This document shows, piece after piece, positions 18,162 to 26,612 of a stretch of DNA of 61,789 bases. Below the pieces are notes generated by a model. That model saw only the letters and a list, made by a program, of their open reading frames with translations, had not been told where the DNA came from and made no database searches. This DNA is from an uncultured Opitutia bacterium. GTDB taxonomy: Bacteria; Verrucomicrobiota; Verrucomicrobiia; Opitutales; Opitutaceae. The position numbers were made by a program, and so were the translations under genes. Within the stretch, counting starts at the first letter, position 1; every line of letters begins with the position of its first letter. The stretch spans positions 1 to 61,789 of the forward strand of contig CAIQQB010000037.1 of assembly GCA_903873805.1 (NCBI GenBank). The letters run 5' to 3'.

Positions 18162-18236
18162 TGTAGCCGGGGTCGCCGACCCCGGTGCCCTTGGGTTTCC
18201 AAAACCCGATCCCCGGGGTCAGCGACCCCGGCTACA
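18162..18236. repeat. Outward-facing pair of GTAG hairpins (array unit 1)
   Basis: The left copy (18162-18187) reads GTAG then CCGGGGTCG-C-CGACCCCGG, a 9-bp stem. The right copy (18213-18236) is the same stem in inverted orientation ending CTAC. The 25-base spacer contains GGGTTTCCAAAACCC, a further small hairpin. Confidence 0.85.
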
Positions 18237-18264
18237 GCCGAGGGATATCCGGGCGGTCTCGGGC

Positions 18265-18339
18265 GTAGCCCGCTTCGGGAGAGGCGGGACATTGGCCACC
18301 TGGCGGCCACAAACTCCCGGCTCTCCCGAGCCGGGCTAC
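18265..18339. repeat. Outward-facing pair of GTAG hairpins (array unit 2)
   Basis: The left copy (18265-18288) reads GTAG then CCCGCTTCGGGAGAGGCGGG. The right copy (18316-18339) is CCCGGCTC-TCCC-GAGCCGGG then CTAC. The spacer contains GGCCACCTGGCGGCC, a small hairpin. The stems are almost the same as those upstream of deoA (12649-12715). Confidence 0.85.
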
Positions 18340-18364
18340 GAAGGCACGATGCGCCGGCTCAGGA

Positions 18365-18436
18365 GTAGGGCCGGTTTCGGACCGGCCGGGAAAGACTTGA
18401 CGCCGGTCAAGACCGGGGCGAGGGCGCCCCGGCTCC
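18365..18436. repeat. GTAG hairpin and adjacent GGAG-headed hairpin (array unit 3)
   Basis: The first (18365-18390) reads GTAG then GGCCGGT-TTCGG-ACCGGCC. The second (18413-18436) is in the opposite orientation and on the minus strand starts GGAG then CCGGGGCG-CCCT-CGCCCCGG. With units 1 and 2, these hairpins fill almost the whole 345-base gap before the beta-galactosidase gene. Confidence 0.7.
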
Positions 18437-18471
18437 ATTCAGCGTTCCCATAGTCCGCGATGCGTCTCAAC

Positions 18472-20916
18472 TCAGCGCAAGCCATACCTCGTCAATGCCC
18501 CTTCGTAGAGGGGCGCGAGCTTGACTTCCTTGATCCGCAGGGCGTCGCCGCCGGCGGGAAATTCAGGACGCGCGCCGGAAGGGAGATAAAGCGGAGTGTC
18601 CTGGCGGAGCGGTAGAATCTTCAACGTCAGGCCATTCTTCAGCTCCTCGGGAGTCAGCCGCCACAGACCGATCTCAAAGGGCGCACCTTTGTAAAAATTG
18701 TCCGTGACAAAACGGTCGCCCGCGTAGAGCCGGGCCACGTCACCTTCATAGCTGATTTGCAGCATAACATGGCGGTTGCCGACCGCCACGTCGGCCGGCA
18801 CATGAATTGACCACACGGCAGCGCGCTCGAAATCGGCGTCGGTCGGTTCCGTGGCGATCTTGCGCCGCGAGTTCGCATTGATCTTCGCCGGTACCGATGG
18901 CGCCGCCGGCTTGGTCTGGTGCACCTCGGCTTCAAACTTCACCTCGGTGGTTGCAACAGTGAACGGCTGGAAAACATTCTCGATGCGCATGTCGGGCATC
19001 GTGGGCACGCCGGGAAAAATCTCCAGACGGAGATCACCGCTTTTGGCCGAGCTCAGATGGGGTTGGTCATCTTGGAAAAATAGCGCGGCGGGCGAGAAAA
19101 CCAGCCGGTCGCGGCTTCTGACGGTACCGCGTGACAATCCCAGCGCCTGCTCCCGTGAGAGCACGAGAATCTGCGTGCTCTTGCCACCGGCGTGTTGGAC
19201 GCGGATGGCTACGGACGTGCCTGATTTCACGCCGGTGACGAAAGTGTTGGTGCCTTCTCGGCTGATCGTTCCTCCGGGAGCTTCGACAATGTCGCCGGAC
19301 GCGGTTTGAAACGCAAACTCCGAGGGAAGGCCGGGCCACTCGAAAAAGACCAGCGTGTCAGGAGCGTTCAGCTGGCAGACCAGCTCGGCCGTGGCATAAC
19401 TGAGCGTCACTCCACCGACGTCGAGGTTCACCGGCCAGATCGTGTAAGCGCCGTTTGGAATCGTCACCGGCGTGCGCGGAATCTTCACCTCGCCGGACGG
19501 AAGTTTCAGCGCGACCTGGAAGTCCTTTTTGTCGCCGAGCGGATAGTTGCGCTCGTAGTTGTTGATGAAGACAAACCCGCGGTTGCCGTCGGTGCGGGCG
19601 GTGACGCGCGGGGTGGCGGCGTCCTCGCGGTTGCGCGGCATCTGCGCGGGGAAGTGCGCCGTCATCGGGGCGAGCTGGTCGCCGAAGTCGTTCAGGAAAA
19701 GGTGCAGCAGGCGCAGCGTGTGATACGACGGGTTGACCTGGCCGAATTCGCCGAGCGGCGCCTGGAAGTCGTAGGACTTTTGCTCCATGTCGTTGTAGCC
19801 GCTGCCGTCGGGCTGGCTGGTGGTTTCCTGCAACGGGGTTTTCCCGTCGGGATTGGTGCCGCCGTGATACATGTAGTAGCCGAGGCCGGTGATGCCGGAG
19901 CCGAGCTTCACGAGGGCGGCCGCGGTGGAGTCGTCGGCGAACATGAGCGGCCGGCGGTGGTAGGCGATGGCCATGCCGCCACCCATCTCGGCGGTGAGGA
20001 ACGGGAAGCCGTCATACTTGGCGTTGTAGGCGGGGTTTTTGGGCGACAGGTCGCCCATGACGTTGTCTTCGGCGCGGATGTTGGTGAAGAAGAAGTTTCC
20101 GTTGGGCGGCAGCTCCGTGAGGCTGTTGCTCCAGAACTGCTCGGTGTAGCCGCCGAAGACCGGCAGGAAGCCGGTGGCGGGGATGGTGGCGTTATCCCAG
20201 CCGGTGGCGGTGTAGAACGGTGCGATGATGCCGGCCTCGTGGGCCATCTGGAGGAGCTGCGTCATGTGCTCGGGGCCGCCGCGGCCCGGATGGTATTCGT
20301 TTTCAATCTGCACCCCGGCGATCGGGCCGCCGTCCTGCCAGAACTGGCCCTTCACCTGCTTGCCGATCTCATCGAAGAAAATCTTCACGCGGGCGAGATA
20401 GGCGGGGTCGTTGGAGCGGCGGTTGCGGACGGAGGCCACCAGCCAGTCGGGGAAGCCGCCGTTGCGCGCCTCGCCATGGTCCCACGGGCCCACGCGGATC
20501 CAGACCAGGAGGCCGTGCTTGCCGCACAGCTCGACAAACCGGTGCAGGTCGCGCTGGCCGGACCAGTCAAAGTGGTCCTGGGTCTCCTCGTGGAACAGCC
20601 AGAAAATATAGGTCGAAATGACAGTGATGCCGCCGGCCTTCATCTTGAGGATTTCGCGCTCCCACTCGTCGGCGGGATAGCGCGCGTAGTGGAACTCGCC
20701 CATGACCGGGAACCACGGTTTGCCGTCGCGGGTGAAGTAGCGGGAATTGACGCCGAGCACATGGCCGTCGGGGGAAGTGCCGCCGGTGGCAAACGCCAGG
20801 GCGGACGGCGGCGGCGGGCTCACGGTGGCATCAATGGTAATCGGGGAGGGGGTTTGGGCTTCCAGGGATGGAAGCGCGACGGCGAGCAACAGGGCCAGGG
20901 CGGGGAAGGGGCGCAT
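18472..20916 (-). CDS. Secreted GH35 beta-galactosidase
   Basis: This is a glycoside hydrolase family 35 enzyme that removes terminal beta-galactosyl residues. The 814-residue form starts MRPFPALALLLAVALPSLEAQ, a signal peptide, so a longer in-frame start at 21081 is rejected. The catalytic barrel has GEFHYARYPADEWEREILKM, then GPIAGVQIENEY, whose Glu207 is the predicted acid/base, and FLTAEMGGGM with Glu310 as predicted nucleophile. GARNGGFPDW-like residues (here EARNGGFPDW) replace the usual GE-GGFP segment. Beta-sandwich domains follow to the C-terminus (YEGDVARLYAGDRFVTDNFY near the end). The length is normal. It probably acts in the periplasm or outside on galactan-type glycans. Confidence 0.88.
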   Translation of the reverse strand: MRPFPALALLLAVALPSLEAQTPSPITIDATVSPPPPSALAFATGGTSPDGHVLGVNSRYFTRDGKPWFPVMGEFHYARYPADEWEREILKMKAGGITVISTYIFWLFHEETQDHFDWSGQRDLHRFVELCGKHGLLVWIRVGPWDHGEARNGGFPDWLVASVRNRRSNDPAYLARVKIFFDEIGKQVKGQFWQDGGPIAGVQIENEYHPGRGGPEHMTQLLQMAHEAGIIAPFYTATGWDNATIPATGFLPVFGGYTEQFWSNSLTELPPNGNFFFTNIRAEDNVMGDLSPKNPAYNAKYDGFPFLTAEMGGGMAIAYHRRPLMFADDSTAAALVKLGSGITGLGYYMYHGGTNPDGKTPLQETTSQPDGSGYNDMEQKSYDFQAPLGEFGQVNPSYHTLRLLHLFLNDFGDQLAPMTAHFPAQMPRNREDAATPRVTARTDGNRGFVFINNYERNYPLGDKKDFQVALKLPSGEVKIPRTPVTIPNGAYTIWPVNLDVGGVTLSYATAELVCQLNAPDTLVFFEWPGLPSEFAFQTASGDIVEAPGGTISREGTNTFVTGVKSGTSVAIRVQHAGGKSTQILVLSREQALGLSRGTVRSRDRLVFSPAALFFQDDQPHLSSAKSGDLRLEIFPGVPTMPDMRIENVFQPFTVATTEVKFEAEVHQTKPAAPSVPAKINANSRRKIATEPTDADFERAAVWSIHVPADVAVGNRHVMLQISYEGDVARLYAGDRFVTDNFYKGAPFEIGLWRLTPEELKNGLTLKILPLRQDTPLYLPSGARPEFPAGGDALRIKEVKLAPLYEGALTRYGLR

Positions 20917-21173
20917 GCCGACAGCACAAGCGGCGCACCGGTTCGCCTCAAGCCCGGATCGCGCCGAAATCGACGCGGTTGCGCTCCGTCCGGAACGTCG
21001 GCCTGGCCCCTGCAGTGCCACCCCACCGATGGTCAAAGCCCGGATGCGGCGGCTTGGGGCGGAGCGGACGTTTTCAGGCATCCGCCGACCGCCCCAAGAC
21101 GTTTGATTTGCACAGCCGGGAATGACGGCCTACCTGGCCGCCGTCCAGGCGTCTCCGCCATTTCCACCGCGCC

Positions 21174-22133
21174 ATGCGCTCCCGCCTCTACGAATGCCAG
21201 GTCATGCACCACCGGTTCGCTCCCAAGGCGCACCGGTTTGCCTACCGCATCTTCATGTTCGCCATTGATCTCGACGAACTGGGCGAACTCGACCGGACGC
21301 TGCGCCTCTTTTCCGTCGGCCGGACCAATTTCTATTCTTTCCGTGAGGCCGACTATTTTCCAACCGACGAAGAAAGGTGGAAAGCGACGACCCGGCGCGT
21401 TTCTGCTGGCTCTGAGAGCGCGGGCGGACTGACCGTTCGGTCCGACCCGGGCGCACCGGTGACGGCGCGCTCCACCCTCAAGTCCCGCGTCCTTGCCTAC
21501 CTGGACAGGCATGGGGTCGATCTGACAGGCGGGCGGGTCGAACTCATCACGCTGCCCCGCGTCGCCGGATACCTCTTCAACCCGGTCTCGTTTTACTTCT
21601 GCTACGACCGCGGAGGCGCTCCCGTCGCCGCCGTGCCCGAAGTGACCAACACGTTTCGGGAAATGAAACCGTTCTTCCTCGGACCGTCGACCCGGTCGCC
21701 GACGGCAGGGCCGGCGGATGCCTTCCGCCGCCGTGTGCCCAAGCATTTCTACGTGTCTCCATTTTCCGACGTCGATGTCGCCTTTGACTTCACCTTGCAG
21801 CCCCCCGGCGAGCGCCTGTCCATCCAGATCGACGATTATGTGGGCGGCGAACGCACGCTTACGAGCACCCTGACCGGCCGGGCGCGCCCGCTGACCGACG
21901 GCACGCTCGCCGCGCTCACGCTCCGCCATCCGCTGGTGCCGCTCCACACCATCGCGCGCATCCACTGGCACGCGCTGCGCCTCTGGCTGAAACAGGTGCC
22001 GTGGTTTCCGAAGGCCGCCCGTATCGCGGACCAGCGCGACCTGTACCGGCCCCATTCCTCACTTTCCCGGACTCGGGGAGCGCCTGCTGACCCGAGTTCG
22101 CCCCATCCAACCGCCCAACCCACGGACGCATGA
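21174..22133 (+). CDS. DUF1365 family protein (lipid-modification cluster)
   Basis: The 319-residue product matches DUF1365 (COG3496). It begins RLYECQVMHHRFAPKAHRFAYRIF, continues FAIDLDELGELDRTLRLFS, and has the conserved LITLPRVAGYLFNPVSFYFCYD and the KHFYVSPFSD segment. The biochemical function is not settled; the family co-occurs with COG2907 oxidoreductases and cyclopropane-synthase-like methyltransferases. Its stop overlaps the start of the next gene (ATGA at 22130-22133), so the two are translationally coupled. The last ~30 residues are Pro/Ser-rich and outside the conserved domain. Confidence 0.88.
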   Translation: MRSRLYECQVMHHRFAPKAHRFAYRIFMFAIDLDELGELDRTLRLFSVGRTNFYSFREADYFPTDEERWKATTRRVSAGSESAGGLTVRSDPGAPVTARSTLKSRVLAYLDRHGVDLTGGRVELITLPRVAGYLFNPVSFYFCYDRGGAPVAAVPEVTNTFREMKPFFLGPSTRSPTAGPADAFRRRVPKHFYVSPFSDVDVAFDFTLQPPGERLSIQIDDYVGGERTLTSTLTGRARPLTDGTLAALTLRHPLVPLHTIARIHWHALRLWLKQVPWFPKAARIADQRDLYRPHSSLSRTRGAPADPSSPHPTAQPTDA

Positions 22134-23440
22134 GCTCGCCCTGCACCAACACCGCCGCCTCGCCCGATTCCACGCTCATCGCGAGTCCGGCGCGGCCCCC
22201 CCTGCACCAACGGGCCGTCCTGCGCGCCCTGGCCGCCCTGCGGCGCGGTCACCTCCGGCTTGAGCTCCCCGACGGCACGGTGCACGAATTTGGCGAACGC
22301 ACCGGCGCGATGGCCACGACGCTGCCCCAAGGCATCTCCGCTGCGGCCACGATCCGCGTGCGGCGTCCGGCGTTCTTCACCCGCTGCCTCCTCTACGGGG
22401 ACATCGGCTTTGGCGAGGCGTATGTGGACGGGGACTGGGACACCCCCGACCTCGCTGCGGTGGTGGCCTGGTTCATCCACAATCTGGACGACGCCCCCGG
22501 CCTTTCCGGCTCGCGCCGCGCTCAACCCTTCGCGCTCAATCTGCTGCGGCTGGCCAACCGGCTCGGCCACCTCCTGCGCCCGAATTCGCGGGCGACCGCC
22601 CGGCGCAACATCCGCGCCCACTACGATCTCTCCAACGAGTTCTTCGCGCTCTTTCTCGACCCCTCGATGATGTACTCCGCCGCCAAGTGGCCCGGACCGC
22701 ACGCGACCCTGGCCGAGGCACAGCGGGAAAAGAACGACGCCCTCTGCCGCCGCCTGCGGCTGACGGCGGCCGACGAGGTTCTTGAAATCGGCACCGGCTG
22801 GGGTGGCTGGTCGCTGCACGCGGCGCAGACCTACGGCTGCCGGGTCACCACGGTGACGATCTCCCCCGCCCAATTCCAGTATGCCCGGGAACGGGTCGCC
22901 GCCGCCGGCCTGGCTGACCGGATTGAAGTGCGGCTGCAGGACTACCGGGAAACCGTCGGATCGTTCGACAAAATAGTATCCATCGAGATGATGGAGGCGC
23001 TGGGCCATCGCTATCTGCCGGAGTTCTGCGGCGTGCTGAACCGCCGGCTCCGACCGGCGGGTCTGGTTGCCCTGCAGTTCATCACCTGTCCCGACCACCG
23101 TTATCGGGAATTCCGGACCGGCATCGATTTCATCCAGAAGCATGTTTTTCCGGGCTCGTTGCTGCTGTCGCTCAATCGCGTGAACGAGCAGCTTTCCCGG
23201 GGCGGCGGTTTTGTGCCGCACGAAATGGAGGACTTCGGGCCCGACTACGCGCGCACGCTGCGGCACTGGCACGGGGCGTTTCAAGCCAAGCTCGACGCGG
23301 TGCGCGCCCTCGGCTTCGACGATCGCTTCATCCGCAAATGGAGCTATTACCTCAGCTACTGCGAGGCGGCCTTCGCCCTGCGGAATATTTCGGTCGTCCA
23401 GACACTCCACACCCGCGCCAACAATCTCGGCTTGAAGTAG
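22130..23440 (+). CDS. Cyclopropane-fatty-acyl-phospholipid synthase-like methyltransferase (copy 1)
   Basis: This SAM-dependent enzyme adds a methylene or methyl group to a double bond of phospholipid acyl chains. The 436-residue product has an N-terminal lipid-interaction domain (GDIGFGEAYVDGDWDTPDL), then RRNIRAHYDLSNEFFALFLD before SAM motif I, VLEIGTGWGGWSLHAA (~217-232). HRYREFRTGIDFIQKHVFPG and the HYAxTL-like YARTLRHWHGAFQ are standard Cfa blocks. The start overlaps the DUF1365 stop. Cyclopropanation versus methylation without ring closure cannot be decided from sequence. The product acts at the inner membrane. Confidence 0.9.
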   Translation: MSSPCTNTAASPDSTLIASPARPPLHQRAVLRALAALRRGHLRLELPDGTVHEFGERTGAMATTLPQGISAAATIRVRRPAFFTRCLLYGDIGFGEAYVDGDWDTPDLAAVVAWFIHNLDDAPGLSGSRRAQPFALNLLRLANRLGHLLRPNSRATARRNIRAHYDLSNEFFALFLDPSMMYSAAKWPGPHATLAEAQREKNDALCRRLRLTAADEVLEIGTGWGGWSLHAAQTYGCRVTTVTISPAQFQYARERVAAAGLADRIEVRLQDYRETVGSFDKIVSIEMMEALGHRYLPEFCGVLNRRLRPAGLVALQFITCPDHRYREFRTGIDFIQKHVFPGSLLLSLNRVNEQLSRGGGFVPHEMEDFGPDYARTLRHWHGAFQAKLDAVRALGFDDRFIRKWSYYLSYCEAAFALRNISVVQTLHTRANNLGLK

Positions 23441-23508
23441 CGCGTTGTGAGCAGCGAGGAGCGGGCATGGCTGAATCCACTCCACTCGCCGCTCCTTACT
23501 CGCAACAT
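23438..23508. repeat. Third inverted-repeat family, copy 1 (imperfect)
   Basis: An imperfect inverted repeat lies between the Cfa and DUF1475 genes: the left arm contains GTGAGCAGCGAGGAGCGG and the right arm CCGCTCCTTACTCGCAAC. It starts within the stop codon of the Cfa gene. Related copies are at 25324-25397 and 48374-48480. Confidence 0.6.
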
Positions 23509-23513
23509 CCCCC

Positions 23514-23921
23514 ATGCTCACCGCGCTCCGTCTTCTCTTTGGGTTCATCCTCGTCGCGATGCTGAGTGTCACGACGTGGGCCAGCCTGTGCTGCCCGTTG
23601 TTTGGGGTGCCACCGGACGTCTTCCGCCATCCCTGGTTCATCGCCACGATGTTCGACGCCTATGCGGGTTTCCTGACCTTTTATGTCTGGGTCGCCTGGC
23701 AGCAGCAGGCCTGGTCAGCCCGGGCGGCCTGGCTGGTCGCGATCCTGCTGCTCGGCAACGTCGCCATGGCGGCTTACTGCCTGCGTCAGCTCTGCCGCGC
23801 GCCCGCTCCCCCCGCCCTGGCCGGCGTCCTGACCCGCCGGGAAACCGGCGCCGGGCTCCTGGGTCCCGTGTTGGCGGGATTGGGGATTGCGGTCGTGGGT
23901 CTGGCGTGGCTATCACGATGA
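23514..23921 (+). CDS. DUF1475-like membrane protein
   Basis: The 135-residue product has four predicted helices (about 4-24, 45-62, 71-90 and 112-132). HPWFIATMFDAYAGFLTFYV and LVAILLLGNVAMAAYCLRQL resemble the DUF1475 family as I remember it; this is recognition, not a search. The function is unknown. It lies within the lipid-modification operon, 73 bases after the Cfa gene, with a repeat between. Confidence 0.65.
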   Translation: MLTALRLLFGFILVAMLSVTTWASLCCPLFGVPPDVFRHPWFIATMFDAYAGFLTFYVWVAWQQQAWSARAAWLVAILLLGNVAMAAYCLRQLCRAPAPPALAGVLTRRETGAGLLGPVLAGLGIAVVGLAWLSR

Positions 23922-23927
23922 CCTTCC

Positions 23928-24545
23928 GTGGATCAGACCTCCCCCACCTCCCCCGCCGGCTCGCCCCGGCCCCTGCCCGCTTTGCCGCCGAAAGTGCGCA
24001 CCTTCTGGCAGCGCCGCATCCGCGATCCGATCGTGGTGCAGCTGACGCAGGGCATTACCCCGGAGAAGATTGCCCTCACTTTGGCGGCGGGCAGTGCCGC
24101 GGCGCTGTTTCCAGTCTTTGGTGTCACCACGCTGATCTGCTTCATCGTCGCACTGGTGCTGCGGCTTAACCAGCCCATCATCCAGGTGCTCAACCAGATC
24201 CTGCTGCCGGTGCACATCGCGACATTCCTGCTCTGCGTGCGATTGGGAGAATTTCTGTTTCAAGTGCCTCCGTCAGAGCGCCTGATGCTTGATCCCCGGA
24301 AGATCCATCAGATGTATTTCGAGGATTTTTGGTCCCACCCGCTGCATTCCCTGAGCTATTATATCAAGGACAACTCCGACAGCGTGATCTACTCCATCGT
24401 CGCCTGGGCCATTCTGGTTCCCCTCTATGTGCCGCTCATGTATTACCTCCTCCGCCCGTTCATGCGCGGGGTGGTGAAGGTGAAGGCCGAAGTCGCGGCC
24501 AAGAAGGCCGCCACCGGCCCGGCGCCCACCCATCCGGTCCCGTGA
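23928..24545 (+). CDS. DUF2062 membrane protein
   Basis: The 205-residue product starts at a GTG (23928), six bases after the previous stop. It contains LTQGITPEKIALTLAAGSAAALFPVFGVTTL, the beginning of the DUF2062 domain, followed by LNQPIIQVLNQILLPVHIAT and two further helices. The function is not established; relatives sit near glycosyltransferase and lipid genes. Its TGA overlaps the GTG of the next gene (GTGA at 24542-24545), which indicates translational coupling. Confidence 0.78.
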   Translation: MDQTSPTSPAGSPRPLPALPPKVRTFWQRRIRDPIVVQLTQGITPEKIALTLAAGSAAALFPVFGVTTLICFIVALVLRLNQPIIQVLNQILLPVHIATFLLCVRLGEFLFQVPPSERLMLDPRKIHQMYFEDFWSHPLHSLSYYIKDNSDSVIYSIVAWAILVPLYVPLMYYLLRPFMRGVVKVKAEVAAKKAATGPAPTHPVP

Positions 24546-25327
24546 ACCCGCTCGGGCTCGCGCTGGCCGCTCTTGCCGTCTTCTGCGCCGCGTTCGCCGT
24601 CCTGTATGCGGTCGCCCGCCGCATGGACAACTACGGCATCGTGGACATCGCTTGGTCGTATGCCTTCGGCGTGTTCGCCCTTGGCTCGGTCTGCACCGCC
24701 CCTGGCTGGGGGGTGCGCCGTGGTTTGTTCGCCGGCATGGCCGTGATCTGGAGCCTGCGGCTCGGCACCCACCTCTGCATCCGGGTTCTGGGGCATCATC
24801 CTGTGGAGGACGTCCGCTACCAGCGGTTGCGCCAGAACTGGGGTGGGCGATTTGCGGTGAAGATGTTCTGGTTTTACCAGTTGCAGGCCGTCTCCGTCGT
24901 CCTGCTTGGCCTGCCCTTTATCATCGGGATGCGCAGCCCGTCGCCGTCGCTCCGGCCGCTCGAGATCGCCGGGGCGGTCCTCTGGCTCGTTGCGGTGGGC
25001 GGCGAGGCGCTGGCCGACGCCCAGCTGGCCGCATTCCGACGCAATCCCGCCCGACAGGGCCGGATTTGTACCGACGGGCTTTGGCGATACAGCCGCCACC
25101 CCAACTATTTCTTCGAGTGGCTCGTTTGGGTCGCCTACTTTCTGTTCGCGCTGGCTTCGCCGTGGGGCTGGATCACTTTTATCAGTCCCGCGGGCATCCT
25201 CTTTCTGCTGTTGCGCGTAACAGGGATACCCATGACCGAGGCCGAAAGCATCCGCCGCAAGGGCGACGACTACCGCCGCTACCAGCAGACGACGAACGCC
25301 TTCGTGCCGTGGTTGCCCAAGGAGTAG
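24542..25327 (+). CDS. DUF1295 / steroid-reductase-like membrane enzyme
   Basis: The 261-residue product starts at GTG 24542, overlapping the DUF2062 stop. It is a polytopic membrane protein with the DUF1295 landmarks: YGIVDIAWSYAFGVFALGS near the N-terminus, RLGTHLCIRVLGHHPVEDVRY in the middle, and FRRNPARQGRICTDGLWRYS followed by RHPNYFFEWLVWVAYFL, the conserved steroid-reductase/isoprenylcysteine-methyltransferase-like block. The family is linked to lipid reduction or methylation, but the substrate here is unknown. The upstream in-frame extension to 24329 runs through the previous gene in another frame and is not coding. Confidence 0.8.
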   Translation: MNPLGLALAALAVFCAAFAVLYAVARRMDNYGIVDIAWSYAFGVFALGSVCTAPGWGVRRGLFAGMAVIWSLRLGTHLCIRVLGHHPVEDVRYQRLRQNWGGRFAVKMFWFYQLQAVSVVLLGLPFIIGMRSPSPSLRPLEIAGAVLWLVAVGGEALADAQLAAFRRNPARQGRICTDGLWRYSRHPNYFFEWLVWVAYFLFALASPWGWITFISPAGILFLLLRVTGIPMTEAESIRRKGDDYRRYQQTTNAFVPWLPKE

Positions 25328-25397
25328 CGGGTAGTGAGTAGTGGGTAGGCGGACTTGAATCCGATCTACTCGCTACTCACTACGCGCTACCCGCTAC
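25324..25397. repeat. Third inverted-repeat family, copy 2 (long near-perfect hairpin)
   Basis: The left arm begins GTAGCGGGTAGTGAGTAGTG and the right arm ends with its near-complement CACTACGCGCTACCCGCTAC, separated by about 17 bases. The stop codon of the DUF1295 gene lies inside the left arm. It may act as a transcription terminator or attenuator between the DUF1295 and second methyltransferase genes. Confidence 0.8.
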
Positions 25398-25419
25398 AAT
25401 TCCGTCCGCCCGACTCACC

Positions 25420-26430
25420 ATGTTCGACACCCTGCTCGAAAAGAACCTCCTGCCCGACCCCCTCGTCCGGTTGGGCATCCGCCGCCTACTGGCGCAGCGC
25501 CTCCGCGAGGAGCAGGCCCGGTTCGATCCGGAGCGCTATGCGGACGATCTGCGGACGCGCCCGATTGCCGAGGACACCCGGGCCGCCAACACGCAGCATT
25601 ACGAGGTGCCCACGCGTTTTTATCAGCTCTGCCTCGGCCCGCGCCTCAAGTATTCCGGCTGCCTGTATCCCACCGGACGCGAAACGCTGGCCGGGGCCGA
25701 GGAAGCCATGCTCGCGCTCTATGTCGACCGCGCCCGGCTGGCCGACGGCCAGCGCATCCTTGAACTCGGCTGCGGCTGGGGCTCGCTGTCACTTTATCTG
25801 GCAGAGAAGTTTCCCCAGGCGGAGATCACGGGCGTCTCCAACTCCAAAACCCAGAAGGAGCACATTGACGCGGAGGCCCGCCGCCGCGGTTTCGGCAACC
25901 TCCGCATTGTCACCTGCGACATGAATGTCTTCGAGGCCGCCGCGGCGTCGTTCGACCGCGTCGTTTCGGTCGAGATGTTCGAACACATGAAGAATTATCC
26001 GCGTTTGCTGGGGAACGTGGCGCGCTGGCTGCAGCCAGGGGGAATGCTCTTCGTGCACATCTTCACCCACCGGGAGCTCGCGTATCATTTTGTGGCGCGG
26101 GACGCCTCCGACTGGATGAGCCGGCATTTTTTCACGGGTGGCCAGATGCCCTCCCACGACCTGCTCCCGCGATTCCAGGACGACCTGAAGCTCGTTTCCG
26201 ACTGGCAGGTCAACGGCACGCATTACCGGCGCACGGCGGAACACTGGCTGGCGAACATGGACGCCCACCGGGCCGAGATCCTGCCACTGTTCGCCGCCAC
26301 CTATGGCGCAGCCGAAGCCACCAAGTGGTGGGCCTACTGGCGCACCTTCTATCTGGCCTGCGCGGAACTCTGGGGCTACCGCGACGGCGAGGAGTGGCTG
26401 GTCAGCCACTACCTGTTCGCCAAACCCTGA
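25420..26430 (+). CDS. Cyclopropane-synthase-like SAM methyltransferase (copy 2)
   Basis: The 336-residue product is a second, more divergent member of the Cfa-like methyltransferases. [20 protein letters not shown] precedes SAM motif [21 protein letters not shown] (about 112-131). [19 protein letters not shown] and [20 protein letters not shown] follow. It lacks the long N-terminal domain of copy 1, so it starts close to the catalytic core. Two Cfa-like enzymes in one operon suggest two methylation steps or two substrates. It is the last gene of the 21174-26430 cluster. Confidence 0.83.
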   Translation: MFDTLLEKNLLPDPLVRLGIRRLLAQRLREEQARFDPERYADDLRTRPIAEDTRAANTQHYEVPTRFYQLCLGPRLKYSGCLYPTGRETLAGAEEAMLALYVDRARLADGQRILELGCGWGSLSLYLAEKFPQAEITGVSNSKTQKEHIDAEARRRGFGNLRIVTCDMNVFEAAAASFDRVVSVEMFEHMKNYPRLLGNVARWLQPGGMLFVHIFTHRELAYHFVARDASDWMSRHFFTGGQMPSHDLLPRFQDDLKLVSDWQVNGTHYRRTAEHWLANMDAHRAEILPLFAATYGAAEATKWWAYWRTFYLACAELWGYRDGEEWLVSHYLFAKP

Positions 26431-26532
26431 GCCGTTCACCGACGGTTTGTGCGGTGGGAGGAATTGCCCGCACTCGACCTTCGCGCCGCACCAGAGGAGT
26501 GGCGGAAGCGCCTCTCGGCCAATGATCCGCAA

Positions 26533-26550
26533 TGTTACAACCGTGTGACG
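26533..26550 (+). promoter_or_regulatory. Possible Pho-box-like direct repeat upstream of ppk1
   Basis: TGTTACA-ACCG-TGTGACG is a direct repeat of a TGTnACr heptamer with an 11-base period, 63 bases before the ppk1 start. Pho boxes are 7-base repeats with 4-base spacers (TGTCA core), and ppk is a known Pho target in several bacteria. One copy and a loose match make this tentative. Confidence 0.3.
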
Positions 26551-26612
26551 CTCCACTAAAAACTCGTTTCGCCGCGCCCCCCTGCTAAGCTTGATGGCCT
26601 TTCTCGCATCCG

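Noticed and set aside
18126-18472. A CRISPR array in the repeat-rich gap
   Set aside because: The repeats are inverted hairpin pairs with differing stems and not direct repeats with regular spacers; no cas gene is present.
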